From the NCBI GenBank assembly GCA_001464165.1, contig LNEX01000115.1, positions 1 through 11,408 of the forward strand: a stretch of 11,408 nt of DNA, written 5' to 3'. The translations under genes were made by a program, and so were the position numbers. Of this stretch, positions 1 through 6,280 are shown piece by piece. The notes under the pieces were generated by a model. It was given only the letters and a program-made list of their open reading frames with translations. It made no database searches and was not told the DNA's origin. This DNA comes from a bacterium Ga0077546 (GTDB lineage: Bacteria > Cyanobacteriota > Vampirovibrionia > Obscuribacterales > Obscuribacteraceae). How positions within the stretch are numbered: the first letter of the stretch is position 1; the number at the start of each line of letters is the position of its first letter.

Positions 1-399
1 GTCGTGTTCGCTGACGGTGGCTCTAGGGGAAATCCTGGACCATCGGGCTGCGGCGCAGTAGTAAAATCTGGCGGCATGGACGGCGAAGTAGTAGCCAATC
101 TCTCTAAATTTGTTGGCATCGCCACCAATAACGTGGCCGAGTACACGGGGCTCTTAATCGGTTTAGAGAAAGCTCTCGCCATGGGATTTTCTGAAGTCGA
201 AGTACGCATGGACTCTGAGCTTATCGTCAAGCAAATCAAGGGCCAGTATCGCTGCAAAAATGAAGGTCTAATTCCACTCTTCAATGAAGCGAAGAGACTG
301 CAACGCCAATTTAAAAAGTTCAATATTGAGCATGTACGCCGTGAATACAATAAAGAAGCAGATCTATTAGCAAATCAGGCCATGGACAAAGGCGAGTAG
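1..399 (+). CDS. rnhA: RNase HI family protein (5' end outside window)
   Basis: Ribonuclease HI cuts the RNA strand of RNA-DNA hybrids (R-loops, primer remnants) in the cytoplasm. The frame is open from base 1 and the DGGSRGNPGPSG motif lies within the first residues, so only a few N-terminal codons, including the true start, are probably missing. All four acidic positions are visible: D in DGGSRGNPG, E in NNVAEYTGL, D in MDSELIVKQ and D in NKEADLLAN. The chain of about 132 residues moves directly from the third motif to the last one without the basic handle of E. coli RNase HI. It therefore resembles the short archaeal-like type found in many bacteria and in RNase H/phosphatase fusions. The stop at 397-399 lies inside a 15-bp tandem duplication. 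The family call is safe; the exact subtype is inferred. Confidence 0.9.
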   Translation, partial: VVFADGGSRGNPGPSGCGAVVKSGGMDGEVVANLSKFVGIATNNVAEYTGLLIGLEKALAMGFSEVEVRMDSELIVKQIKGQYRCKNEGLIPLFNEAKRLQRQFKKFNIEHVRREYNKEADLLANQAMDKGE

Positions 400-421
400 A
401 AAGAAAGCGAGTAGAAAATAA
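392..421 (+). repeat. 15-bp imperfect tandem duplication across the rnhA stop codon
   Basis: Bases 392-406 and 407-421 are two adjacent 15-mers matching at 13 of 15 positions, both starting GCGAGTAGAAA. The duplication spans the RNase H stop. As 15 is a multiple of three, it makes a second in-frame TAG at 412-414 behind the one at 397-399. The second copy also runs into the A/G-rich region that serves as ribosome binding site for the next gene. Confidence 0.7.
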
Positions 422-434
422 GGAAATTTCGAGG

Positions 435-1220
435 ATGAGAAATCTAACTAAACTGCTACTTACAGCAGCAACAGTTTTGTTAACAAGTGCCTATGCCATC
501 ACCTCGGCTTGGGCGGCGCCCCCGGTGAGAATAGCAGTGGTCTCAGCTAGCGGCAGTGGTATTGAACAAGAAATTGTCGATCGCGTCACTAATTCACTTA
601 GTAACTTAAGCGACGTCGTCGTCAGCACGGTCAACCCTGATTGGTACATCGTCTGCAATATCACTGAACAGCTTGATCCTGGTTCTGGTTCAATCCGATA
701 CAACGGGTCAGTAATAACAAAGACGGCTGGCGGGCAGGTCTTAAACACAGTAGCAGTGCAAAAATACAATCAAGACTTTTCAGTGGGTGGTGCCGCCCAA
801 CTGAATAAGAAATTAGTAGACAATGCCGCCAGGGACGTCATCAACTCTGCGTCCCAGAGAGTCGTTGGCCCCATCCAAAACGCCGTAATTGTAGAGATGG
901 AAACCCGCGAGCGCATTATCAAAGCGCAAAATCTGGCCGATAGCGACCAATATGACGAGGCGATCGGCTTGCTTCGACCAATCACCCCAGACACAACACA
1001 TTTCAAAGATGTGCGAGATCTAATAGACGAGTTTGAGATGGAGCTAGATGCCTTAGAGAGGCTAAAGGCCGCGGCTGGAAAGGCATCAAAGGGTCGCTAC
1101 AGCGAAGCCATTGCCCTTCTAAAAGATGTCAGCAGCAAAAGTAAGCGCTCGAAACTGGCCAAACAAAAAATTGCCTCATACCGGGCCCTGATGACCAGAC
1201 CGGCAAAAAAAGCCCATTAA
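435..1220 (+). CDS. exported protein of unknown function with helical C-terminal half
   Basis: I do not recognise this 261-residue protein. It starts with a clear Sec signal peptide (basic MRNLTK, hydrophobic core to about residue 25, likely cut after SAWA near residue 27), so it should be periplasmic or secreted. Residues 30-145 look like an alpha/beta domain: VRIAVVSASG strand, helix, VVVSTVNPDWYIV strand, then a strand-rich stretch. This order loosely recalls CsgG/LpoB-like domains, an inference made more tempting by the CsgG-domain gene that follows. Residues 150-261 are helical and charged, with two TPR-like pieces (YDEAIGLLRPI near 173-183, YSEAIALLKDV near 222-232). The tail is rich in lysine. 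The SD-like AGGAA at 421-425 sits 9 nt before the ATG. It lies 35 bp after rnhA and may be co-transcribed with it. Confidence 0.75.
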   Translation: MRNLTKLLLTAATVLLTSAYAITSAWAAPPVRIAVVSASGSGIEQEIVDRVTNSLSNLSDVVVSTVNPDWYIVCNITEQLDPGSGSIRYNGSVITKTAGGQVLNTVAVQKYNQDFSVGGAAQLNKKLVDNAARDVINSASQRVVGPIQNAVIVEMETRERIIKAQNLADSDQYDEAIGLLRPITPDTTHFKDVRDLIDEFEMELDALERLKAAAGKASKGRYSEAIALLKDVSSKSKRSKLAKQKIASYRALMTRPAKKAH

Positions 1221-1244
1221 AATACATTAGCCAAAAATAAATCG

Positions 1245-1267
1245 TCTGATTATCCCTATTAATCAGA
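1245..1267 (+). other. small AT-rich inverted repeat in the leader of the CsgG-like operon
   Basis: An 8-bp perfect stem (1245-1252 with 1260-1267, TCTGATTA/TAATCAGA) encloses a 7-nt loop. No T-run follows, so it is not an intrinsic terminator. A weaker 6-bp inverted repeat (CTCTAA 1290-1295, TTAGAG 1304-1309) lies downstream. Both are in the 143-bp gap before the CsgG-domain gene, where a promoter is expected. I could not identify convincing -35/-10 boxes there. An operator or leader structure is possible; chance is also possible. Confidence 0.35.
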
Positions 1268-1363
1268 GTAGGGGCGTTAATCCAGTAGACTCTAAGCAGA
1301 GATTTAGAGCCTTGCTTGGCATAACGCTGAGCTTACAACTTGGGCAAGAATAAGGAGTGACAG

Positions 1364-2491
1364 ATGAAGTTCCGGAAAACAGCAGCGCTAGCACTAGCGT
1401 TATTTGTTATGGCATCCAGCAACATACCTCAGGCTTTTGCGTCAACAAAGCGCCGCATCGCCATTATGCCGTTTGAGTATGGCGCCGTGAACCAGTACAC
1501 CGGCAACTATGATGTGGGCAAGGGTATTGTCAGCTTGCTCACAACCAAGCTCGTCAACGATGGCACATATTCTGTGGTCGATAGACAAATGCTCGATTCT
1601 CTTTTGAAAGAACAGAATCTCTCTGTTTCAGACCGGGCTGACCCAGCTACCGCATGCAAAATCGGTAAAATTTTGAGCGTTGACGCTATCATCACTGGTA
1701 CAGTTACTCAATTTGGCTATGAAACCAAAACCATGAGCACCAGCGGTTTACCGACCGGATACATTCCTGGTGTTCCTTATGTCGGCGGTCTTGGCGGCAT
1801 GTTAGGTGGTTTCAAATCAAGCAAGAGCAAAGTTAAAGTTGCTGTAGATGCCAAAATCATCGATATCAACACTTCAGAAATCTTGGCGGCCGTGCACGGC
1901 TCGGGAGAATCGAAGAGAAGCAGCACAGGTGCTCTCGGGATAGACATGGATTCATCTGACTTTGCTTCTTCGATTGCCGGCGAGGCCACCTTGCAATCAG
2001 TTGAAGAAATGGGCGGACAGTTAATTGCGGCAGCCAATAAAATTCCTGACGGGCAATCAATTGCCGCAGCTAACGTCGAAGGCAAAATTGCCGATGTCAC
2101 TGGTGGTCAAATTACCCTCAACGTCGGCAAGATAAACGGTCTGGCAATTGGTGATAAGCTGCAAGTGCTTCGCCCTTACAAAACTATCAACGATCCAGAC
2201 ACTGGCAAAGTCATCAAAACGTTGACCAATACCATTGCTGTTCTCAACATTGATGCTGTAGAGAAAGATTCATCTACTGGCAGCATAGTCAAAGGCTCTG
2301 GCGCTAGAGTCGGCGACGCTGTTAAAAAAGTTTCGATGGAAGTTTCGGCCATTGTGGTATCACCTGTACCTGGTAGCGAACCAAGTTCTGTGGGCCGCTC
2401 CTTCAATGCTACCGGTACCATTCTCAAAACTGGCGCTAAAAATGTCATTAAAGAAGCGGTTAGATCGGTCACCACACCTACTACAAAGTAA
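1364..2491 (+). CDS. exported CsgG-domain protein with FlgT-C-like C-terminal domain
   Basis: CsgG family proteins form or assist outer-membrane secretion channels, as in curli export. The 375-residue chain has a signal peptide (likely cut after QAFA, residue 26). The CsgG core at about 30-225 shows RRIAIMPFE, VGKGIVSLLTTKLV, YSVVDRQMLDSLLKEQ, VDAIITGTVTQFGYE and VAVDAKIIDINTSEILA. A second domain at about 237-325 (GKIADVTGGQITLNVG, NGLAIGDKLQVLR, DPDTGKVI, GARVGDAVKK) resembles the FlgT C-terminal domain. Two oddities stand out. There is no lipobox cysteine, unlike E. coli CsgG. A Gly/Pro-rich segment at about 128-150 occupies the place of CsgG's first membrane hairpin. The start is firm: AAGGAG at 1352-1357, 6 nt before ATG. 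It heads a four-gene run ending at the 4405 terminator. No other curli gene (csgA, B, E or F) is seen, so a curli role is not implied. Confidence 0.85.
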   Translation: MKFRKTAALALALFVMASSNIPQAFASTKRRIAIMPFEYGAVNQYTGNYDVGKGIVSLLTTKLVNDGTYSVVDRQMLDSLLKEQNLSVSDRADPATACKIGKILSVDAIITGTVTQFGYETKTMSTSGLPTGYIPGVPYVGGLGGMLGGFKSSKSKVKVAVDAKIIDINTSEILAAVHGSGESKRSSTGALGIDMDSSDFASSIAGEATLQSVEEMGGQLIAAANKIPDGQSIAAANVEGKIADVTGGQITLNVGKINGLAIGDKLQVLRPYKTINDPDTGKVIKTLTNTIAVLNIDAVEKDSSTGSIVKGSGARVGDAVKKVSMEVSAIVVSPVPGSEPSSVGRSFNATGTILKTGAKNVIKEAVRSVTTPTTK

Positions 2492-2500
2492 TTTGGAACA

Positions 2501-2962
2501 ATGAAAGCAATAACGGCAAAATTACTGGTTCTAGCTGTAATAGGAAGCTTTATTAGCTTGCCCCTTCGCCTGCCTGCCCAGGCGAAGGGCGACCCTAATT
2601 GGGATGTCGCCTTGAAAGACGCGAATCATCTTCTCGCCATTGGTGAGTCAGAAAAGGCTGCCGCTATTTTCGAAAGCAAAATCAAGAAGTACCCTAATTC
2701 GGGAGCCTGTCATACAGCTCTGGGCCGGGCCTTAAAGCGCTTAGGCAAACTTGATCAAGCGAAAACCGAATTTTTGCGTTCTACTGAAGTAGAACCAAAT
2801 TATGCCGACGGATTCTATGAACTTGGGGTGCTGCAAGAAAGTGATAAAGAATGGGCTGAAGCAGCCAACGCCTTTACCCGTTATGTTGAACTAAAACCTG
2901 ATTCAGGACAAAGACGAACCGTCGAAGATCGTATTTTGTACTGCAAAGGACAAAAAGAGTAA
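2501..2962 (+). CDS. small exported TPR protein
   Basis: This 153-residue protein has a signal peptide (MKAITAK, then hydrophobic residues 8-20, likely cut after AQA at residue 28) and about three tandem tetratricopeptide repeats at roughly 33-66, 67-100 and 101-134. Typical TPR signatures are visible: ALGRALKRLGKLDQAKTEF and YELGVLQESDKEWAEAANAF. TPRs bind other proteins, so it is probably a periplasmic adaptor. It begins 9 bp after the CsgG-domain gene with a modest GGA at 2495-2497. Translational coupling and a shared function with that gene are likely but inferred. The mature protein keeps two cysteines, at residues 70 and 148. No enzyme motif is seen. Confidence 0.85.
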   Translation: MKAITAKLLVLAVIGSFISLPLRLPAQAKGDPNWDVALKDANHLLAIGESEKAAAIFESKIKKYPNSGACHTALGRALKRLGKLDQAKTEFLRSTEVEPNYADGFYELGVLQESDKEWAEAANAFTRYVELKPDSGQRRTVEDRILYCKGQKE

Positions 2963-2963
2963 T

Positions 2964-2979
2964 AAAGGAGATGCCGGTG
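2964..2979 (+). promoter_or_regulatory. ribosome binding site that selects the GTG start of ilvE
   Basis: AAAGGAG at 2964-2970 directly abuts the first ATG (2971-2973), which leaves no usable spacing for that codon. It lies exactly 6 nt before the GTG at 2977-2979. The GTG is therefore the more likely start, giving a protein two residues shorter that begins MTEQKTYAFF. Confidence 0.7.
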
Positions 2980-3927
2980 ACAGAGCAAAAGACGTACGCA
3001 TTCTTCCAAGGAAATATTGTTCCAATCGAAGATGCCAAAGTAAGTATCATGAATCACTCATTCATGTATGGAACCGCGGTCTTTGAAGGCATTCGAGGCT
3101 ATTGGAACGAGAAAGAAGAAGAAATGTACCTCTTCCGGCTAAGAGAGCATTTCGAGCGCATGTCGGACAGCATGAAGATCATGTACCTACAGGTGCCGCA
3201 GTCGGTTGATGAGCTGTGCAAAATTGTAGTTGAGCTAGTCAGAAAGAACGCCCCTAGGACCGATACGTATATTCGTCCAACTGCATACAAGACTGTTCAC
3301 CGCGTTGGGCCAAGTCTCGACAATAATCCATCTGATATGTGTATTTTCACGGTACCATTTGGTGATTACTTCCATGGTGCTGGTGGTTTAAAAGTACAAG
3401 TCTCCAGCTGGAGAAGAGTGGAAGACAACGCCATTCCTGCAAGAGCCAAAATTGTTGGAGCCTATGCCAACACCGCTCTGGCAAAAACTGATGCCGTCAT
3501 GGCTGGTTTTGATGATTGTATTGTTTTGTCTGAAAACGGTCATGTCTCCGAAGGCTCAGCCATGAATGTCTTTATGGTGAAGAACGGCAGACTCATAACT
3601 ACTCCTTCTTACGAAAACATTCTCGAAGGGGTTACTCGCCGCACCATTATGGAATTTGCTGAAGCTGAACTTGGCCTTAAGGCAGAATCACGTCAAATCG
3701 ACAGAAGTGAACTTTATATTGCTGACGAACTCTTTTTCTGTGGCACGGGAGCCCAGATTGCCCCTATTATTGAAATAGATAGAAGGCCAGTTGGTAGCGG
3801 AGTGGCGGGTCCTATTTCAACCATGATCAAAGACAAGTACACCAAGATCTGTCGTGGAGAAGTAGAACAGTATGCCCATTGGTTGACACCAGTGTATTCG
3901 CGAAAATTGGCGAAAACGAAAAACTAG
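2977..3927 (+). CDS. ilvE: branched-chain amino acid aminotransferase (class IV PLP enzyme)
   Basis: It catalyses PLP-dependent reversible transfer of amino groups between glutamate and the 2-oxo acids of leucine, isoleucine and valine, in the cytoplasm. With the GTG start the chain is 316 residues, about the normal IlvE length. Family landmarks run in order: MNHSFMYGTAVFEGIRGYW, the RLREHFERM helix, IRPTAYKTVHRVGPSL, the PLP lysine in IPARAKIVGAYANT (residue 158 from GTG, codon 3448-3450), the PLP-binding Glu in VSEGSAMNVF, LEGVTRRTIMEF, and ELFFCGTGAQIAPI before the C-terminal helices. All expected catalytic positions are present. It lies 14 bp after the TPR gene and 21 bp before the NTF2-like gene, in a run otherwise made of exported proteins, which is odd company. 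D-amino acid transaminase is less likely given the length and EGIRGYW motif. Confidence 0.92.
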   Translation: MTEQKTYAFFQGNIVPIEDAKVSIMNHSFMYGTAVFEGIRGYWNEKEEEMYLFRLREHFERMSDSMKIMYLQVPQSVDELCKIVVELVRKNAPRTDTYIRPTAYKTVHRVGPSLDNNPSDMCIFTVPFGDYFHGAGGLKVQVSSWRRVEDNAIPARAKIVGAYANTALAKTDAVMAGFDDCIVLSENGHVSEGSAMNVFMVKNGRLITTPSYENILEGVTRRTIMEFAEAELGLKAESRQIDRSELYIADELFFCGTGAQIAPIIEIDRRPVGSGVAGPISTMIKDKYTKICRGEVEQYAHWLTPVYSRKLAKTKN

Positions 3928-3948
3928 TCAGTTCAAGGGGTTTTGACA

Positions 3949-4386
3949 ATGTCGGTAGCAATGAAATGTCTGGTTGTATTATTTGCCCTCACCTCATTTC
4001 TGGTGGGAACAATTAAACCAGCCTTCTGTGAAAGTCTACCAAGACTGACTTTCTATCGATATATCAAAGATTTGTACTATGCAACTAAGTTGCCACAAGT
4101 GGCTCAGTACTGGTACAAAACAAGCCGCCTACCCATGCTGCAAACCAACGGCACCAGAGCTGAAGCAGAGCTGCAACGCCTAAAGATAGGCTATGTCTAC
4201 AGGCCCAACATCACCGTAGAATTTACCTCAGGTGACCGCTGCACCATGAAGGGTCAAGGTATTGTAGTAGACAGAGGCAAACAGGTGCCCTGCACTATAG
4301 ATGTAGTCATGATCAAAGAAGATGAGGTCTGGAAAATTCTCTACTATGTCTGGAGAGCCGAAGTAATTAGAAGTTTTAAATATTGA
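3949..4386 (+). CDS. exported NTF2/SnoaL-like small protein, unknown role
   Basis: I place the start at ATG 3949, 8 nt after AAGGGG (3935-3940). A TTG at 3943 is only 2 nt from that site and an ATG at 3961 is 20 nt away. The 145-residue product begins with a signal peptide (MSVAMKCLVVLFALTSFLVG, likely cut near PAFC/ES). The cysteine is not in a good lipobox. The mature part has the rhythm of an NTF2-like cone: an N-terminal helix FYRYIKDLYYATK, a second helix rich in Glu/Arg, then strands YRPNITVEF, GDRCTMKGQGIVVDRG, VPCTIDVVMIKED and VWKILYYVWRAEV. Such folds serve as binding domains or enzymes; no catalytic set is identifiable. Two cysteines (in GDRC and VPC) could form a disulfide. It is the last gene before the terminator, so probably the end of the CsgG-like operon. 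Confidence 0.7.
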   Translation: MSVAMKCLVVLFALTSFLVGTIKPAFCESLPRLTFYRYIKDLYYATKLPQVAQYWYKTSRLPMLQTNGTRAEAELQRLKIGYVYRPNITVEFTSGDRCTMKGQGIVVDRGKQVPCTIDVVMIKEDEVWKILYYVWRAEVIRSFKY

Positions 4387-4404
4387 CTTAAAATTGTCAA
4401 AAAA

Positions 4405-4434
4405 GTAGTTTCCAAGGAAACTACTTTTTTTTTT
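4405..4434 (+). terminator. strong intrinsic terminator, probably bidirectional
   Basis: A perfect 9-bp inverted repeat, GTAGTTTCC (4405-4413) and GGAAACTAC (4416-4424), is followed by ten T (4425-4434) and preceded by six A (4399-4404). The A- and T-runs extend the stem. On the minus strand the same stem is followed by six T, so it can also end the converging gene at 4475. It lies 18 bp after the stop at 4384-4386. Confidence 0.93.
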
Positions 4435-4474
4435 CATTCAAAGAGCAAGATCCAAGAATACAGGGATACAGCTA

Positions 4475-5176
4475 TCAAAATTGTTTCAATGAAACCTGCA
4501 ACGCCCTAGCTTCAGCGCCAGCTCTAACATTAGCCATCACCGCTGGCATAGCCTCTCTCAACTGTTTGTTGATCACTGACTGAGGAATCATGCCACCATC
4601 TATGTGTTTGTAGTAAGAAACTAAAGTTCTCCTGCCAGAGCCATCTAGTGGCTCAATTTTCCAGTAGCCTTCATTAGCCTTAAAAGCACCACTGAGTCTG
4701 CGAAAATCAATTCTTGAAGGAAATGTCTCTGTCATTCTCAAAACATAGTCAAAGTTCCAGATATTAGCCATGCCTTTTAAGCTAAAACTGACATCAGTGG
4801 TACTATCTTCAACACTACTAGCGACAACAGATGAGCGCTTCAAATTACTAAATAGCTTGGTGGAATTAGCGTAGTCAGTCAAGACATAGAACACTTGTTC
4901 TGGTGATGCGTTAGCTATGGTTTTACCAATATGAAAAACCTTGCCGTCGATCGTCTCTACAGCTGAAACCATGCCTTTTTCCATCTTATCTTCCAAACCA
5001 GCAAAGCCACTGGGCTTAGTGATACCAACATTCTTTGCCATACTAGCAGAATTTGTGATGCCAGAAGTGGTGCCGTACTTGAGAGTCTTTGCTTCAGCTG
5101 CCTGTGTGTTTAAGAGAGTGTTTGACAGACTAAATGCCAGCATCAGTAGCACTGGCAATGACCTCGAATGTTTCAT
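4475..5176 (-). CDS. exported SRPBCC/START-like (polyketide cyclase-type) protein
   Basis: The protein is 233 residues from the ATG at 5176-5174. A GTG at 5209 would add 11 residues before the signal peptide, but neither start has a clear SD. I prefer the ATG because MKHSRSLPVLLMLAFSLSN makes a normal signal peptide, probably cut near QAAEA. After a Ser/Thr/Gly-rich linker, roughly residues 75-225 match the START-like pattern: a strand FHIGKTIANASPEQVFYVLTD with the helix that opens such domains, central strands (TDVSFSLKGMANIW, YVLRMTETFPSRIDF), GYWKIEPL, RTLVSYYKHI, and a long C-terminal helix from SVINKQLREAMPAVMANVRAGAEA. These folds hold hydrophobic ligands or act as cyclases or COQ10-like chaperones. 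The ligand cannot be told. A secreted version suggests lipid or envelope handling (inference). Confidence 0.78.
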   Translation of the reverse strand: MKHSRSLPVLLMLAFSLSNTLLNTQAAEAKTLKYGTTSGITNSASMAKNVGITKPSGFAGLEDKMEKGMVSAVETIDGKVFHIGKTIANASPEQVFYVLTDYANSTKLFSNLKRSSVVASSVEDSTTDVSFSLKGMANIWNFDYVLRMTETFPSRIDFRRLSGAFKANEGYWKIEPLDGSGRRTLVSYYKHIDGGMIPQSVINKQLREAMPAVMANVRAGAEARALQVSLKQF

Positions 5177-5309
5177 AATATGCACCACGCTAAGTGTTTC
5201 GTCTTTCACACAAAACTAATGACGCAAATTTCTATGCACTGTTCCCTAATAACCAAATCCAAGCAGTAGTAAACTCTTAGTTGCTTAGATCTATTCGCTA
5301 GGGTGTCGT

Positions 5310-6152
5310 ATGTTCGAAATTTCAAGGCCCGCTGCCAAACTAATGACTAATCGAGGCCTAAATCGAGGCCTTACCCTAGCCCTACTACTCATTCATTCGC
5401 TGACATTTTCCAACTGCGCTTTGAGCCAAGATGGTCAGATACCGACAGTTCACGATCACGATATCGAGATTGTGGAATCCCCCTTTACCCAACCTCCAGC
5501 ATTGTCGCAGTCACCTTTGGCCTGGCCTGGAGCCCTAGGCCAGTCGCTTGGTGGATTAGGTCTGGGCTATCAAGGTCTAAGTGCATTCAGACAGTCCAGT
5601 ATTCCCTATGTAGGAGTTCCGAATATGGGAATTCCTTATGTAGGAGGCCTAGGCAGCCTTAGCAATATTGGCGGCCTTATCGGACACCGCAGCTGGAGCC
5701 GAGGCTCATGGTCTGATCCATACCGTATTTATCGGACCGGTAGTTCTTTTGGTGGTTATGGGGGGTACGGAGGGCTAGGCCAAGGATTTAACACAGGCTT
5801 TGGCTCCAGTTATTCCTCAGCTTACAGCTGGGCTCGACCATTCGGACGTTTGTCCAATCAAGGTTTTATCCAAACAGCTCCAAGTAAGGCCGCAGGCAAC
5901 TACTACGCCCCGGCCACAGCAGACCCCACAGCCGCTGGAAGTTACTACGCCGATAGCCAATCGACCCCAAAACCCCGTAATCAAGTCTTTGACAAAGATT
6001 ACAACGACTATGGTGGAAGCAATAGCGGCTACAGTCGGTCAAAAGCAGCCAGTTACGGCAATAGCGACCACACGAAGCCACAAAAGAACTACTGGGGCGG
6101 GTCTGGCAGCCCCTTTCCCAAAGACTTAAACAGCACCCCTTGGTCTAAATAA
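5310..6152 (+). CDS. exported Gly/Tyr/Ser-rich low-complexity protein
   Basis: I recognise no family. The 280-residue protein starts at ATG 5310 after a weak AGGGTG (5300-5305). An internal ATG at 5343 would still keep the signal sequence (core LTLALLLIHSLTF, possible cleavage near CALS). A 12-bp near-exact tandem repeat (5349-5360, 5361-5372) encodes NRGLNRGL just before the core. The mature part is Gly-, Ser-, Tyr- and Pro-rich and probably disordered or fibrous. It contains IPYVGVPNMG/IPYVGGLGSL at about 98-117, a second short repeat AAGNYYA/AAGSYYA near 194-214, and GGYGGYGGLG near 148-157. Few charged residues appear before about residue 220. PYVGGLG (5634-5654) also occurs in the CsgG-domain protein. 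Such composition fits a surface, matrix or adhesive protein, which is inference. It is divergent from the SRPBCC gene across 133 bp, in which I see no convincing promoter boxes. Confidence 0.7.
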   Translation: MFEISRPAAKLMTNRGLNRGLTLALLLIHSLTFSNCALSQDGQIPTVHDHDIEIVESPFTQPPALSQSPLAWPGALGQSLGGLGLGYQGLSAFRQSSIPYVGVPNMGIPYVGGLGSLSNIGGLIGHRSWSRGSWSDPYRIYRTGSSFGGYGGYGGLGQGFNTGFGSSYSSAYSWARPFGRLSNQGFIQTAPSKAAGNYYAPATADPTAAGSYYADSQSTPKPRNQVFDKDYNDYGGSNSGYSRSKAASYGNSDHTKPQKNYWGGSGSPFPKDLNSTPWSK

Positions 6153-6234
6153 TGGCAAGGCAGTCTTTATGAGGAATAAATAGACTCAATTTGGTTACAA
6201 GTGCGCTCCCTGCTGCAACAGAACTCTTAAGTAC

Positions 6235-6253
6235 TTGACACGCTGGGTATAAT
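6235..6253 (+). promoter_or_regulatory. possible promoter elements for the RelA/SpoT gene
   Basis: A perfect TTGACA (6235-6240) and a perfect TATAAT (6248-6253) occur just upstream of the gene, but only 7 bp apart, so they cannot be the two halves of one sigma70 promoter. TTGACA with a 16-bp spacer would pair with the poor TATTCA at 6257-6262. TATAAT at the usual spacing has the poor TCTTAA at 6225-6230. If TATAAT is used, the leader would be only about 20 nt. Confidence 0.35.
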
Positions 6254-6280
6254 TAATATTCACCCTTATAAGCAGTAGCG

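Noticed and set aside
2971..2976. ATG at 2971 as the start of ilvE
   Set aside because: The SD AAAGGAG ends at 2970, with no spacing left; the GTG at 2977 has ideal 6-nt spacing.
3943..3948. TTG at 3943 as start of the NTF2-like gene
   Set aside because: It is only 2 nt from AAGGGG, whereas ATG 3949 is 8 nt away and gives a normal signal peptide.
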